Shown: in pieces, positions 11,710 to 22,177 of the stretch | Layout: the number at the start of each line of letters is the position of its first letter | Numbering within the stretch: the first letter of the stretch is position 1 | NCBI GenBank assembly: GCA_032718475.1 | Contig: JAUCBJ010001032.1 | Location: 1 to 64,000, forward strand | Source: Nemertoderma westbladi | Taxonomy: Eukaryota > Xenacoelomorpha > Nemertodermatida > Nemertodermatidae | Direction of reading: 5' to 3' | DNA: 64,000 nt | Program-made: the position numbers and the translations under genes | Notes under the pieces: generated by a model | What the model was told of the DNA's origin: nothing | Database searches by the model: none | Seen by the model: the letters and a program-made list of their open reading frames with translations, nothing else

Positions 11710-14584
11710 GGTATACAGACGTTTCGGCCTAGGACGTTTTGGTCCAGGACGTTTCGGCCCGGACATTTCGGCCCGGACGATTCGGCCCGGACGTTTCGGC
11801 CCATGACTGTAACTTAATGAAAAGGCTAACTTGTTTGATATGATAATAATTATTCATTAAAATTATAATTATTTCACAATAACATACAAACACTTAATAA
11901 AATATCTTGCATAAAATGGCTATTTAATTTACCTTTATTTCGAAATAAAATAAACATTAGGGAAGTGGTGCACTGGTTCCATAGACAATTCGCCATCAAT
12001 TATGTTATGCGGCCGAAAAAATGCATGTCAGAATAAATCTATTGGTCTCGAGTACCACATTGCTAATATACAATACTACCAAAGTGAATCAATTTCACGA
12101 ACCATGTCGGGTTTAAATCTCGTCTGATCGATATATTTTGGAAATACTTCATTAATTTTAAATATTACTCAATTGATAATTCTTGTAGCTGGACAGTGTA
12201 TTGCAGCTATGTCTTAATGATCTGTTGAAACAATAACTATCATCTTCGATGGTAGATGATTTATACCCATAGATAACGACGTATAATGCTTTTATTAATA
12301 CATATTTTATTTCACTTCACATCCACTCTGGTGCTTCTAATACGCATACATTTTATCTAAATTTAAATTTAATACGCATATATTTCATCTAAATTTAAAT
12401 TTAATACGCATATATTTTATCTCATTCCATATGACATCCAGTCTGTCTCATAATTATTAGCAATGCTCCTTTAATGGAATATTTCGAATATATTATATGT
12501 TTAAGACCAACATTAAAATACAGTAATCATTTTAATTCGGTGTATTTTAATGTACTTTATTTATTGTCAGATCAATCCCCGAAGTCTAGGGGGTCTCCGT
12601 AATGCGGTGGATTTGGATACCGCGCTTATCAACTTATGGAATTCCATTGTTGTCGTTCAATCTGTCAATTTCTTCTATACCGAATACCGATAGTTATTAT
12701 GTAAAGCATATTAATTGATTGATGAGCTAAAATATTAATTAATATTCCTCAAAAATCCTATATTTACAAACTCTTCATATCCTCAATTTTGCAAAATTAT
12801 TTCAAACAAAATTCGTGATGGTATTAAAATCAATTTAGTTGTGCCTAAAAAACTTGAATCCCAGCCAATTGAGTAAAACGAAGAATATTGTTACTGGTAT
12901 GGTTAGCGGCACGAGAATCATGTAGTACCATATAGTATCGGCGAAGTCGGTTTCCGGTTTCGGACAAGCTTCGAAAGTGTTAGCATCTGTATCCATAGGC
13001 CTATGCTATAGGTAGGTCAGATTTGGTACCGGTAGTTCGTTAATGTTGGGAAATTTAATATACTGTACCGGTATATCGGTCCTGTACGTTGTTTCAATGA
13101 GTTAAATAATTATAATATAATAATGCAGTCGTTACACACATTTAATACAAAGTTTATGATATTTAAAATCAATAACAACAATATTATCTCAATATTAAAC
13201 ATAAATTAATGTCATATAGCAGGCCTATACCCTTAGCAGAGTAAACTGCTTTTCGAGGCCGTTTCCCAGTTACGGATCGGGATAACATTTCACACATCGC
13301 ACGATTTGTGATTGTGATTTGTGGTATACAGACGTTTCGGCCTAGGACGTTTCGGTCCAGGACATTGCGGCCCGGACGATTCGGCCCGGACGTTTCGGCC
13401 CATGACTGTAACTGAATGAAAATGCCAACTTGTTTGATATGATAATAATTATTCATTAAAATTATAATTATTTCACAATAACATACAAACACTTAATAAA
13501 ATATCGTTCATGAAATGGCTATTTAATTTACCTTTATTTCAAAATAAAATAAACATTAGGGAAGTGGTGCTCTGGTTTCATAAACAATTCGCCAACAATT
13601 ATGTTATGCGGCCAAAAAAATGCAAGTCAGAACAAATCTATTGGTCTCGAGTACCACATTGCTAATATACAGTACTACCAAAGTGAATCAATTTCACGAA
13701 CCATGTCGGGTTTAAATCTCGTCTGATCGATATATTTTGGAGATACTTCATAAACTTTAAACATTACTCAATTGATAATTCTTGTAGCTGGACAGTGTAT
13801 TGCAGGGCAGCTATGTCTTAATGATCTGTTGAAACAATAACTCTCATCTTCGATGATAGATGATTTTGATTTATACTGATAGATAACGACGTATAATGCT
13901 TTTATTAATACATATTTTATTTCACTTCACATCCACTCTGGTCCTTTTAATGCGCATTCATTTCATCTAAATTTAAATTTAATACGCATATATTTCATCT
14001 AAATTTAAATTTAATACGCATATATTTTATCTCATTCCATGACATCCAGTCTGTGTCATAATTATTAGCAATGCTCCTATAATGGAATATTTCTTATCTA
14101 TTATATTTTTAAGACCAACATTAAAATACAGTAATAATTTTAATTCGGTTTATTTTAATGTACTTTATTTATTGACTCACACTTTAAAATACGTATGTTT
14201 TTTTATGGGGGAAACCCCATCATCATAATACTAAAGTTGATTTGTCAGCATATGTTATCTTTGTTCTAAGTTACAGTATGGTGTATATTTATATTAATAA
14301 ATAATAATAATAATATTACATTAGTTATTATTTATAAATATAATGTAGAACTTTGATCTTGACGACTTTCACACAGGTGTCGAAGCAGTTCCTACTGACA
14401 GCTCCTCTTGTAACGAACGTAACAACTACAAAACAAATATATTGAATAACTTATTATTAATAGCTTATTTAAGGGAGTAAAGTGAATCTTTGGGCCAAAA
14501 CGTCCGACAAGCAAATCTTGTATTTCATTCATTGGGCCGAAACGTCCTAGGCCAAAACGTCTTAGACCGAAACGTCTGTTACCC
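11710..14584. mobile_element. Non-autonomous TIR DNA transposon with tandem-repeat termini
   Basis: Both ends begin with a variant of GG-TA-ACAGACGTTTCGG and continue as runs of a ~15-bp unit (GGACGTTTCGGCCC) in inverted orientation: 11,710-11,806 on the left, 14,490-14,584 on the right. A 9-bp target-site duplication flanks them, a length typical of Mutator-like elements, but no transposase is encoded, so the superfamily is an inference. Inside, the left ~850 bp (11,710-12,560) is repeated directly at 13,322-14,175, including a second internal copy of the left terminus. Each copy contains a pair of ~33-bp repeats rich in AATTTAAATTTAATACGCAT. Confidence 0.78.
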
Positions 14585-14593
14585 CTACTACAA
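14585..14593 (+). repeat. Target-site duplication of TIR element (right)
   Basis: CTACTACAA, identical to 11,701-11,709. Confidence 0.75.
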
Positions 14594-14599
14594 AATGAG

Positions 14600-15780
14600 T
14601 CTTCCATCCTGATAACTCTGTTTAATTTGACAATGTTTATAAAAATATAACTTCGTTATGTTTACCCCTACCCATAAGCATCAAACAGTCTTTCAATGTA
14701 ATAAACCTGCCCAATAACTCATTGAACCAGAAGGACGCCCCTGGCAAACAACATAAATCAAAGTTAAAAGTAAACATTATCTCTCTTTCATAGACTTCAT
14801 GTCTTCAATATACTAAACACCCAGAGACAGTCAGTCCCAAGGCTACACAGAATTAATTACCTCGGAGCCAGCAGCTGATACAGAGTATTACATAACACAA
14901 ATCCATTTACTATAACAATGATATGTGTTGACCAAGGTGTACTAAAGAGTATTGGTGCACCTTGGTGTTGACATAACATTGGAAAGAGCCCATTAACTAC
15001 TGGATAGGACCAATGCCCAACCGACCAATCTAGCCACAGGGCTAACGCTGGTAAATTTAAGGAAACTAACCAACCAATCCACCTTCATGAAACCAGAAAG
15101 ACTACATGTACAAACCAATTCAGAAAGCAATAATAGGACATTATATCATTATAGCCATTCCATCTGTAATCTAGACTAGCATACATGTCACTATTACGTA
15201 ATTGTTTGTTCCCGCAGGAAATCAAGCTGATGTTGCTGGGGTTTTAAAATTATTTATTTTATGGTTACAAATTGGAATTATACAAATTTTAGAACAAGTT
15301 AATGAGATAATGACTATAGAAGCGAAACATACCAGACACAAAGTGAGAATACGAAATAGTAAAATCAAAGAAATTACTTTTCTGTCAAAAAGGTAACTAA
15401 ACTATAAGATTATCATTATATAACAACAGCAACACCATCTTCCCTTTTCCTGCTGGTCTTTCCTTTTCTTTTCTTTTAATCTCTTTATTACATTATCTCT
15501 TGTTGTGAAGTATCGCGATACTTTAGTTCACAAGTAATTTATTGTAGATAGATTATATAACATTAAGTAATTACAGAATTAATACAATCCGATGGGGGGA
15601 GGGGGCGCCGTAATAAACAAAACTAAAAACAAAAATTAAGCTACCGAAATACTACCCCAAAATAACAATGCAACCTGTTCTATTGACTTTCGTTTATTGT
15701 TTTGGCGATAATGACGTTCCACTATAACCTGCTCATTTCCCTAAATCGATAATTTAACATTGAGGCGAGATGCTAATTCG
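14600..15780. other. Unassigned part of the non-LTR 5' region
   Basis: No recognisable protein. A small inverted repeat (ACCAAGGTG ... CACCTTGGT) lies around 14,931-14,970. The 64-aa ORF at 15,202-15,396 has no known motif. Confidence 0.4.
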
Positions 15781-16500
15781 CCGATGTGGGATTTGCACGC
15801 CCAGTTTTCCCCCCACCCGCCCCCGCCTCAACAAAACACATAAATAACAAAATTTCCATATCCCCCCCCCCCCCCCACACACACACACACTGCGTCCACA
15901 GCCTATAACCGTAATTACATACAACACAAAAATTACATAACATACGATATCAGTCATCATAACTCGAAGTTGTGCACCCAACCCAATTTCAATTCCACCA
16001 CCATCACAACAGCACCCCCACACCTCACTCGCCACTACTATAACATCCATACCTCCCCACAAATAAGCCAATACACCACTACTTCGATCAACCCCCCCCC
16101 CCCCCCCCCCCAACCCCTTCCCAACCTCATATTCTAATACATCAATACACAACATCACACAGAACAATAACACCAGCCAATACCACCATTTCAACGTGCA
16201 GCCACCGCACCCCTTCCAATAAAAACTCCATTCCAGCCCACCAACACAAACCCCAACAACCCCTCCTACCCACTACGATCAAACCACTCGCCCACTCCCA
16301 CCATCACAATCCCACTTCAACACACCTCTACCCCAGATAACAAAAGAATACAATCCCCACACCACCACCACCCCCCCCCCCCCCCCCCACCACAGTCCTT
16401 ATCCCCAAGAAACAAACCACCCCAAACGCCCCCCACCCACACCAAGCAAACACACACACTTTCTCTTACCACCAATAACACTTCTCCGACAGGGTTGCGG
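15781..16500 (+). repeat. C-rich low-complexity tract with C15, C20 and C18 runs
   Basis: This tract upstream of the EN-RT ORF is strongly C/A-biased on the plus strand. It has poly-C at 15,862-15,876 (followed by a short CA repeat), 16,092-16,111 and 16,371-16,388. The 146-aa minus ORF at 15,754-16,194 is a Gly-rich artefact of this bias. As the immediate 5' leader of the retrotransposon ORF it could be an extended 5' UTR. Confidence 0.6.
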
Positions 16501-16589
16501 TCTATTTACTCTATAATCCCTTAATTTATCGATTTGTTAAACGGTGACTTTGAATATTAAGGTGTAGCTTCTTAACACAAACTTAAATA

Positions 16590-19500
16590 ATGCCTAATAT
16601 AGCGACTTGGAATGTGCAATCGATATTCAATCCCAAACGACTCGAATTAGTCATTCAAGATGTTATAGCAAGAAAAATAGATGTACTTGCTATCCAAGAA
16701 ACGTTCTACCCAGGAAGTGGTGAGTTTTCCTCACAAGGATATAAAGTTATATACTCAGGCCCACCAGTGAACGACACACGTCACAGACAGGGAGTAGCCT
16801 TCATAGTACGTCACAAAGTAGCAACTACAATCCTTGGATACCAACTACTCTCACCTAGTATGATGACTCTTAGAATTAACACCTGGACTGGCTCTTTAAC
16901 ACTGATCAACGTATATGCGCCGGACTCCGGGAAACCAGAAGAAGAATATACCAACTTTTTGGATAATCTACATACTCAAATGGTACTTGCACGGAGTAAA
17001 GGAAATTTTATAATATTGGGAGATTTAAACGGACACGTGGGAACGAGGAAAACCGCGCAGCAAATAAGCCACAACGTTATTGGGCCATACAATCTGACAG
17101 ACATCAATCGAAATGGAAAAATACTACTGGACTTCTGCCAGGCTTACAATCTAACAATAGCGAATACATTCTTCAGACATAAAAACATCCTTCACAAAAT
17201 TACATTTCAACTCCCACCCCAAACACAAACCCACCCCAACAATTCTCTCTCAGGTAAATCTGTAATAGACTTATTCCTGGTACCTCATAAGAAACTTGGA
17301 GACTTTCAAAATGTCTGTTCATTCCCAGACACCTCCCATGAATCGGACCACCTCCTCGTCATGGCGACAATCCAATACAGAATCCGACATTGGGATGTTC
17401 AGAACATACCATCCTCTAAGAAAGAAGTATCACTCTTGGCAGCATCGGTACAGGACAGGAACAATTTCGAAACAGCGATGGATACATGTCTTGAAATCGA
17501 CACCACTTACACCCCGTGTGGTGACTCAGAAATGGAATCACCATCACCCCAAAGAAAGGTGGATCAAATCTGGACAGAAATCTCAAATGCCTTCCAATCT
17601 GCCAATCAGACAATTCCCAAGAGAATCGCAAAAAGAAAACGTCCCTTAGAACCGGAAACCATGAATCTGATACATAAACGAAAGAAAGTAATAAGAGAAC
17701 AAACCAGAAGAAATGATAGCAGACACCAATCCACCATACAGTATCTAAAAAGGGAAATTCATAGGCGATGTCAAATAGAAAAACAAAAAGATATTCTCCA
17801 ATACACTGAAGCAGCCGATCAAGCCTTTGAATCCAATAACATACATATATTCTATAAAAACGTAAAAGCACTTTCTAATAAATTCCAACCTATATTCAGG
17901 GAAATAAAAGACAAAGATGGCAATCTACTAACGGATATTGACCAACAAATGCAAAGATGGGAAGAATTCTACCATGAACTGCTGAACCCACCAGACCCCC
18001 CAAGCCCCCTAGACTCTCTACCAGACCCCTCGGCTGAACTAAACATAAACGAAGATCCAATAACGTCAGAAGAACTCAAGTTGGCAATTGTGAGACTAAA
18101 AAACAGAAAATCCCCTGGACCAGACAACATCACAGCGGAGGAACTTAAATCAATTACCCCACTCATGAAGCATAAGCTTATAGAGCTTTTTAACAGAATA
18201 TGGACCAGACACAAAACACCAAAGGACTGGGGAAAAAGAGTTATTACCCTCATCCCGAAACAAGGAGACCCAAAGGAATGTACGAACACAAGAGGAATCT
18301 CGCTGCTGTCTATTCCCTTCAAGGTATTCACCTACATAATTCTAAATCGCATTAAACAGGCATGTGAGGAACAACTCCGAGAAAACCAAGCGGGTTTCCG
18401 CTCCGGCAGAGGCTGCATAGACAACATATTCGTCCTTCGCCAAGTGATTCAACACCATCTCACCTACGGCATTCCCCTCTATGTAACATGCATCGACTTC
18501 TCCAAAGCCTTCGATTCTGTCCACCGACCATCTATGTTCGCAATACTTAGAAATTACGGCTTCCCGGAAAGAATCATCAACATTCTACTAAGTATTTACG
18601 ACTCAGACCAAGCAAAGGTCAGAGTAAATGGCGAAGTAACCAACTACTTTCTAGTAACCCAGGGGATGCGACAAGGTTGTCTACTCAGCCCCATATTCTT
18701 TGACCTGATCGCAGATTTCGTTCTCAACCTCGCAGACAAAGAACTCCTAAAGAACAACACACAACGTGGAGTCACACTAGCAATTGAGGATCAGGAAGAG
18801 GAAACAACTGTCGGAGACATCGATTTTGCAGATGACTGCAACCTACTACACACCACCATAGAAGCCTCACAAAAACATCTGACTTACATTTCCATCGAAG
18901 GAGAACGTATAGGTTTACGCATTAATCCAAAGAAATCAGAACTACTGAAAATCCCTGCAGACCAAAACGTAAACAACGCTCTAACAGTACACGACAAACC
19001 GATCAAAGAAGTCAATGCAATTTCATTCCTAGGCAGCCACATCACTAATAAAAACAACCCCCTACCCGCAGTCAAGCATAGGATCTCAAAGGCAACTGGA
19101 AACTATCACGCCTTACGTAAAATATGGAAAGACAAAAACATCCGTCCTGCTATAAAGGTACAAGTATTTAAAACTATGGTAAGAACCGTAATGCTATATG
19201 GACTAGAAACGATACCACTCTCCGAGTCAGTAGAGAAGAGGCTAGACTCTGCAGACAGGCGGTTACTCCGTCCTCTTCTCAAACACCACCAGTTTGACAA
19301 CTTCTCCACGCAACAACTCTACCACCGAGCCCAACTTCGGCCACTTTCAGAGATGCTACGAAGGAGAAGGCTACGATGGTTTGGGCATGTAGCGAGAATG
19401 CCAGCCAAACGACTTCCCCGGATTGCACTCAACCTGAAGATGCCATCAGAGAAAAGGAAGAAAAGAGGGAGGCCAGCTACCACCTTCTCTCAAACTGTTC

Positions 19501-19595
19501 AGAGGGACTTCGCACCTATAGGTATAAACCTCAATGAAGCTGTTCAATTTGCTCAAGATAAGAAGGGATACAGAAACCTCATCAAAGATCTATAA
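16590..19595 (+). CDS. Endonuclease-reverse transcriptase of non-LTR retrotransposon (1001 aa, intact)
   Basis: A single uninterrupted ORF encoding the APE-type endonuclease and reverse transcriptase that nick target DNA and copy the element RNA. The N-terminal endonuclease shows IATWNVQS (~4-11), AIQET (~34), LGDLNGH (~143) and the late SDHLLVMA. The RT shows LIPKQGDP--TNTRGISLLS (~553), DFSKAFDSV, QGMRQGCLLSPIFF and FADDCNLL (~745). The C-terminus has RRLRWFGHVARM (~924) and an Arg/Lys-rich end. All catalytic aspartates are present. The size and single-ORF design resemble RTE-superfamily proteins, but clade placement needs a tree. The start is the first ATG of the endonuclease and no ORF1 was found upstream. 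The protein differs from the RTE family at 23,456-26,752. It looks capable of activity. Confidence 0.93.
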   Translation: MPNIATWNVQSIFNPKRLELVIQDVIARKIDVLAIQETFYPGSGEFSSQGYKVIYSGPPVNDTRHRQGVAFIVRHKVATTILGYQLLSPSMMTLRINTWTGSLTLINVYAPDSGKPEEEYTNFLDNLHTQMVLARSKGNFIILGDLNGHVGTRKTAQQISHNVIGPYNLTDINRNGKILLDFCQAYNLTIANTFFRHKNILHKITFQLPPQTQTHPNNSLSGKSVIDLFLVPHKKLGDFQNVCSFPDTSHESDHLLVMATIQYRIRHWDVQNIPSSKKEVSLLAASVQDRNNFETAMDTCLEIDTTYTPCGDSEMESPSPQRKVDQIWTEISNAFQSANQTIPKRIAKRKRPLEPETMNLIHKRKKVIREQTRRNDSRHQSTIQYLKREIHRRCQIEKQKDILQYTEAADQAFESNNIHIFYKNVKALSNKFQPIFREIKDKDGNLLTDIDQQMQRWEEFYHELLNPPDPPSPLDSLPDPSAELNINEDPITSEELKLAIVRLKNRKSPGPDNITAEELKSITPLMKHKLIELFNRIWTRHKTPKDWGKRVITLIPKQGDPKECTNTRGISLLSIPFKVFTYIILNRIKQACEEQLRENQAGFRSGRGCIDNIFVLRQVIQHHLTYGIPLYVTCIDFSKAFDSVHRPSMFAILRNYGFPERIINILLSIYDSDQAKVRVNGEVTNYFLVTQGMRQGCLLSPIFFDLIADFVLNLADKELLKNNTQRGVTLAIEDQEEETTVGDIDFADDCNLLHTTIEASQKHLTYISIEGERIGLRINPKKSELLKIPADQNVNNALTVHDKPIKEVNAISFLGSHITNKNNPLPAVKHRISKATGNYHALRKIWKDKNIRPAIKVQVFKTMVRTVMLYGLETIPLSESVEKRLDSADRRLLRPLLKHHQFDNFSTQQLYHRAQLRPLSEMLRRRRLRWFGHVARMPAKRLPRIALNLKMPSEKRKKRGRPATTFSQTVQRDFAPIGINLNEAVQFAQDKKGYRNLIKDL

Positions 19596-20224
19596 ATAGT
19601 AAGTTTCATATTAAACTAAAGCCAATACTATAATTTAAATACACAGAAATAACTAAAAATAATACTAAATATTATAACTAGGTTTAAACAAGCGATAAAC
19701 GATTAGGCAGCCAGGAATACAAATAGGAATAATATAATAATAGGGATGAATACAGTATAATTAAAAGGTTAACCATGACTTGAAGCTGCCCCCCCCCCCC
19801 CCCTCCCTCCCCCCCACCCCATCCACCCCTAAGCAGTCTCATCAAACTACCTGAAGTATTGCAGGAGTGTTCACATTGCACCAATCCAGATCAACTTGAG
19901 AAGAGAGACAAAGGGTAACTTTATCTATTTATTTTCCAGTTTTATTTTTCAGATTTATTTTTCAGGTCTTCTTCATGCTATCATATTAAGTATACCGTAA
20001 AAACTCTTAACCCAGTGGCTCCCTACTGTAAGAAATGTACATATGCCAATTGTCAATATGTGCACCGCCTCGTCGGAATCCGAGTGGCCCACACCCGCCC
20101 AGGTGTGCCCACTGCGGATCTTCCGTAGTAAACCAATTTGGTCAGGTCAAATCCAAACATTCACTGGAGATCACCAAATGGGGCGCTATGTGAAGTACCG
20201 TGCAGACATGATGATGATGATGAT
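19596..20224 (+). other. 3' region of the non-LTR insertion with C15 run and ATG tail
   Basis: Non-coding downstream part of the element. It contains poly-C at 19,789-19,803 and ends in (ATG)n directly before the right copy of the 11-bp target-site duplication. Confidence 0.6.
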
Positions 20225-20235
20225 GAGGTTACTGA
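20225..20235 (+). repeat. Target-site duplication, right (11 bp)
   Basis: GAGGTTACTGA, identical to 10,890-10,900. Confidence 0.8.
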
Positions 20236-20278
20236 CGTGCAGAGCTTCTTTCACCCATGGAAGGGACATACCATTCAA

Positions 20279-20338
20279 TACGACAGAGAAAAAAGGCTCG
20301 CCATACCCAGGTATGGCGAGCCTTTTTTCTCTGTCGTA
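20279..20338. repeat. Perfect palindrome, 29-bp arms (copy 1 only)
   Basis: Arms 20,279-20,307 and 20,310-20,338 are exact reverse complements with a 2-base centre. The corresponding place in copy 2 (~59,996-60,030) has only the left arm, so the right arm arose as a local inverted duplication after the two copies separated. Confidence 0.9.
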
Positions 20339-20434
20339 TACACTTTGACTTTGACTTGTCAGGATTTGAATTCGTAGTAGCTTTAGTTAAACTAAACATA
20401 TTAGCTTATGATCGGCGGCGAACTCCTCGCATAG

Positions 20435-20559
20435 CTTCACCATGTATTGTAGCCCTACAATGGATGGACACAACAATAACAGATCATCTGCATTATGCAG
20501 ATGATATGTTATTGTTGTGTCCATCCATCGTAGGACTACAATACATGGTGAAGCTATGG
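20435..20559. repeat. Large near-perfect inverted repeat inside the RT fragment
   Basis: Arms of about 60 bp meet near 20,496 (ATCATCTGCAT/ATGCAGATGAT at the centre) with only a few mismatches. Each arm encodes the YADD block of the CR1-like RT in opposite directions. The same structure is at ~60,110-60,240 in copy 2, so it predates the duplication. Confidence 0.88.
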
Positions 20560-21344
20560 AGTAGAATTTCTCGAATAGAAACTTATTACCTCTAGCGGCC
20601 CAGGTACAATGAGTTGTACTAGATCCTTTCTGTAATCCGAACTGAAGTTCGTCCAACTTCAAATGATCCGCTTTTGTGAAAGAAGCATAACCCATTCAAA
20701 TAATTTAACCAAGATTGATGACAACGCAATGGCGTGGTAATTGCTGGATTGAGCCCGAGAGATCCGTCACATGTGAAATAATTGACTGTTTACAGAAGCA
20801 TTAGGACAACCCGAGGAAACCCACAAGGAATGCCAGAACATAGACTCATCCCTAAATGGCTTTACATGCTCAGTCCAGCCAGGGAGAACGGGATTTAAAA
20901 GGAGAACCCCCATTACCACTATTATTTACTAAACATTTACTACTATCTAGAATATCTAAAGTGTATTTCTCAATAGATAATCTATGTTTACAATCAGTAC
21001 AAAAATCACTACATGAAACACAAATAGGCACCGTTTCCGCTATAGCACTTAAATTGGAAAATAATTGTTTTCTATATTCGTCTTTCTGAGCACTGGTTGC
21101 TCGATTATATTTAACATTAGTTTTGTGAGTATTATTGGCGGAATTAACACAGTCATCCTGTTGTGCACTGGAGTAGTCTAAATCTACCTTGATAAATATT
21201 GGACAGTGGGATGATAAATTAGCACTTGAATGTATTACACTGGACTCTAAAATACTATCAAACAATATAAAATTACTAAAAAAGTGATCTAACACTTTGA
21301 CGACAAGCAGGCATGGTATTCTATATATTTATACTGTATAATGT

Positions 21345-21412
21345 AGCTGGAATGTAGAATGCCGATAGTAGTAGTAGTAATGGAGCTCAACCAACTATCC
21401 TACCATTTTGAA
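21345..21412 (-). mobile_element. Remnant of RTE-like tail plus SINE head
   Basis: GCCGATAGTAGTAGTAGTAA resembles the RTE 3' end, and the following CTCAACCAACTA-CCTACCAT resembles the reverse complement of the SINE 5' head at 46,202. Copy 2 has the same junction at ~61,035-61,092. It is a short fragment, so confidence is low. Confidence 0.4.
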
Positions 21413-21521
21413 AAGGTATAATTAAAAATATAGATTTTCTCCTCAATCGCCTATCCTATTTTATGTTTTAACAAATTATTTTGATTTTAAATATCGTTTT
21501 GTTATACATTATACATGAAAA

Positions 21522-22082
21522 ATGTTGAAATTGTCGGTATTTGCAACATTTGTTTTAGTTGGATACAGTTTCAGATGGCATTGCCATTCTACACAGGACG
21601 ATGGAGTTCAAGATGGTTGCGATATGTGTGTGGTATGTACACTGCACAGTAAATGTCTTTAGCATGTAAGGGTAAACATATATGCTACGGCGAAAAATTG
21701 CGGTATTGTGTAGCGGTACCATAAGGAGCATCAATCAGTCATAATCCTACAGTATTCTTAATCTCTACAATCCCAACCAGAAATGTCAAATATACCAAAA
21801 TATTTCCCGAATTTTACTTTTTTAAGTGGGAAATCAGAAATCTCCTAATCTATACATTAAACGAAAGTGTCAATTTATATTTGGGTTACATTAATTATTT
21901 TGTGTTAAAATAAATATAAATTTATAATTTTATTTCAGACGTTGAAGAAGGGAGATTATAAAATAAAACAGTGCATAGATGGAATTGTAGGTTTCCTTCC
22001 AGGTTACAGACAACATTGCGACAATCCAAAACCATGGTTTTGTGAAAAAGATTTAGATTGCGAAATAATTTGCAATTTCTAA
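21522..22082 (+). CDS. Secreted 8-cysteine peptide gene, copy 1 (two exons)
   Basis: Exon 1 (CDS 21,522-21,632) starts with a hydrophobic signal-peptide-like stretch (MLKLSVFATFVLVGYSF, residues 1-17) and continues into a Cys-containing segment. It ends at a GTATGT donor (21,633). Exon 2 (21,939-22,082) begins after a TTTTATTTCAG acceptor and joins in phase 0, giving 84 residues ending at TAA. The predicted mature part has eight cysteines spaced C-x11-C-x2-C-x12-C-x14-C-x7-C-x5-C-x3-C, so four disulfides are possible. I recognise no family. Secreted Cys-rich peptides of this size include antimicrobial, signalling and venom-type peptides, and nothing here picks one. Retention of the intron would add VCTLHSKCL and a stop. 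An ATG at 21,515 opens an out-of-frame overlapping uORF, which copy 2 lacks. AATAAA occurs at 22,272-22,277. The gene is duplicated at 61,231-61,788. Confidence 0.78.
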
Positions 22083-22177
22083 TCTTTATAATTGAACTTC
22101 GCATGAGTACCGGTACTACATTTGCCTGGTGATGGTTTAGTTAACAAAAAGTCTGAATTACTGGATTTGGTATGTAC

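Larger units (their letters stand above)
10901..20224 (+). mobile_element. 9.3-kb insertion: EN-RT non-LTR retrotransposon with long 5' region
   Basis: The insertion is bounded by the 11-bp duplication GAGGTTACTGA. It ends in an (ATG)n tail (20,208-20,226) and carries one intact EN-RT ORF at 16,590-19,595. The 11-bp duplication and simple-repeat 3' tail fit target-primed reverse transcription. The 5.7 kb ahead of the ORF includes the nested TIR element at 11,710-14,584 and C-rich sequence at 15,780-16,480. No separate ORF1 is recognisable. Whether the whole 5' region belonged to the inserted RNA or accumulated later cannot be decided from sequence alone. Confidence 0.75.
20236..21300 (-). pseudogene. 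CR1-like non-LTR retrotransposon, endonuclease end and RT (rearranged, copy 1)
   Basis: Read on the minus strand from 21,295 down: the end of an endonuclease domain with a linker (LDHFFSNFILFDSI, then SSHCPIFIKVDL, where SDHxP is expected), then RT blocks LQFGLQKGSSTTHCTW and ADDLLLLCPSIVGLQ. A large inverted repeat sits inside the RT, so the YADD region also reads on the plus strand as HYADDMLLLCPSIVGLQ. Stops, deletions and the foldback make it inactive. It continues into the C-terminal piece at 10,270-10,900, from which it was separated by the 9.3-kb insertion. Confidence 0.7.

Noticed and set aside
15202-15396. 64-aa ORF preceded by a TTTGTTCCCGCAG acceptor-like site
   Set aside because: No recognisable domain and it lies in the 5' region of a retrotransposon; chance ORF is more likely.
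15754-16194. 146-aa Gly/Cys-rich minus ORF
   Set aside because: Produced by C-rich low-complexity DNA (poly-C read as Gly on the other strand).
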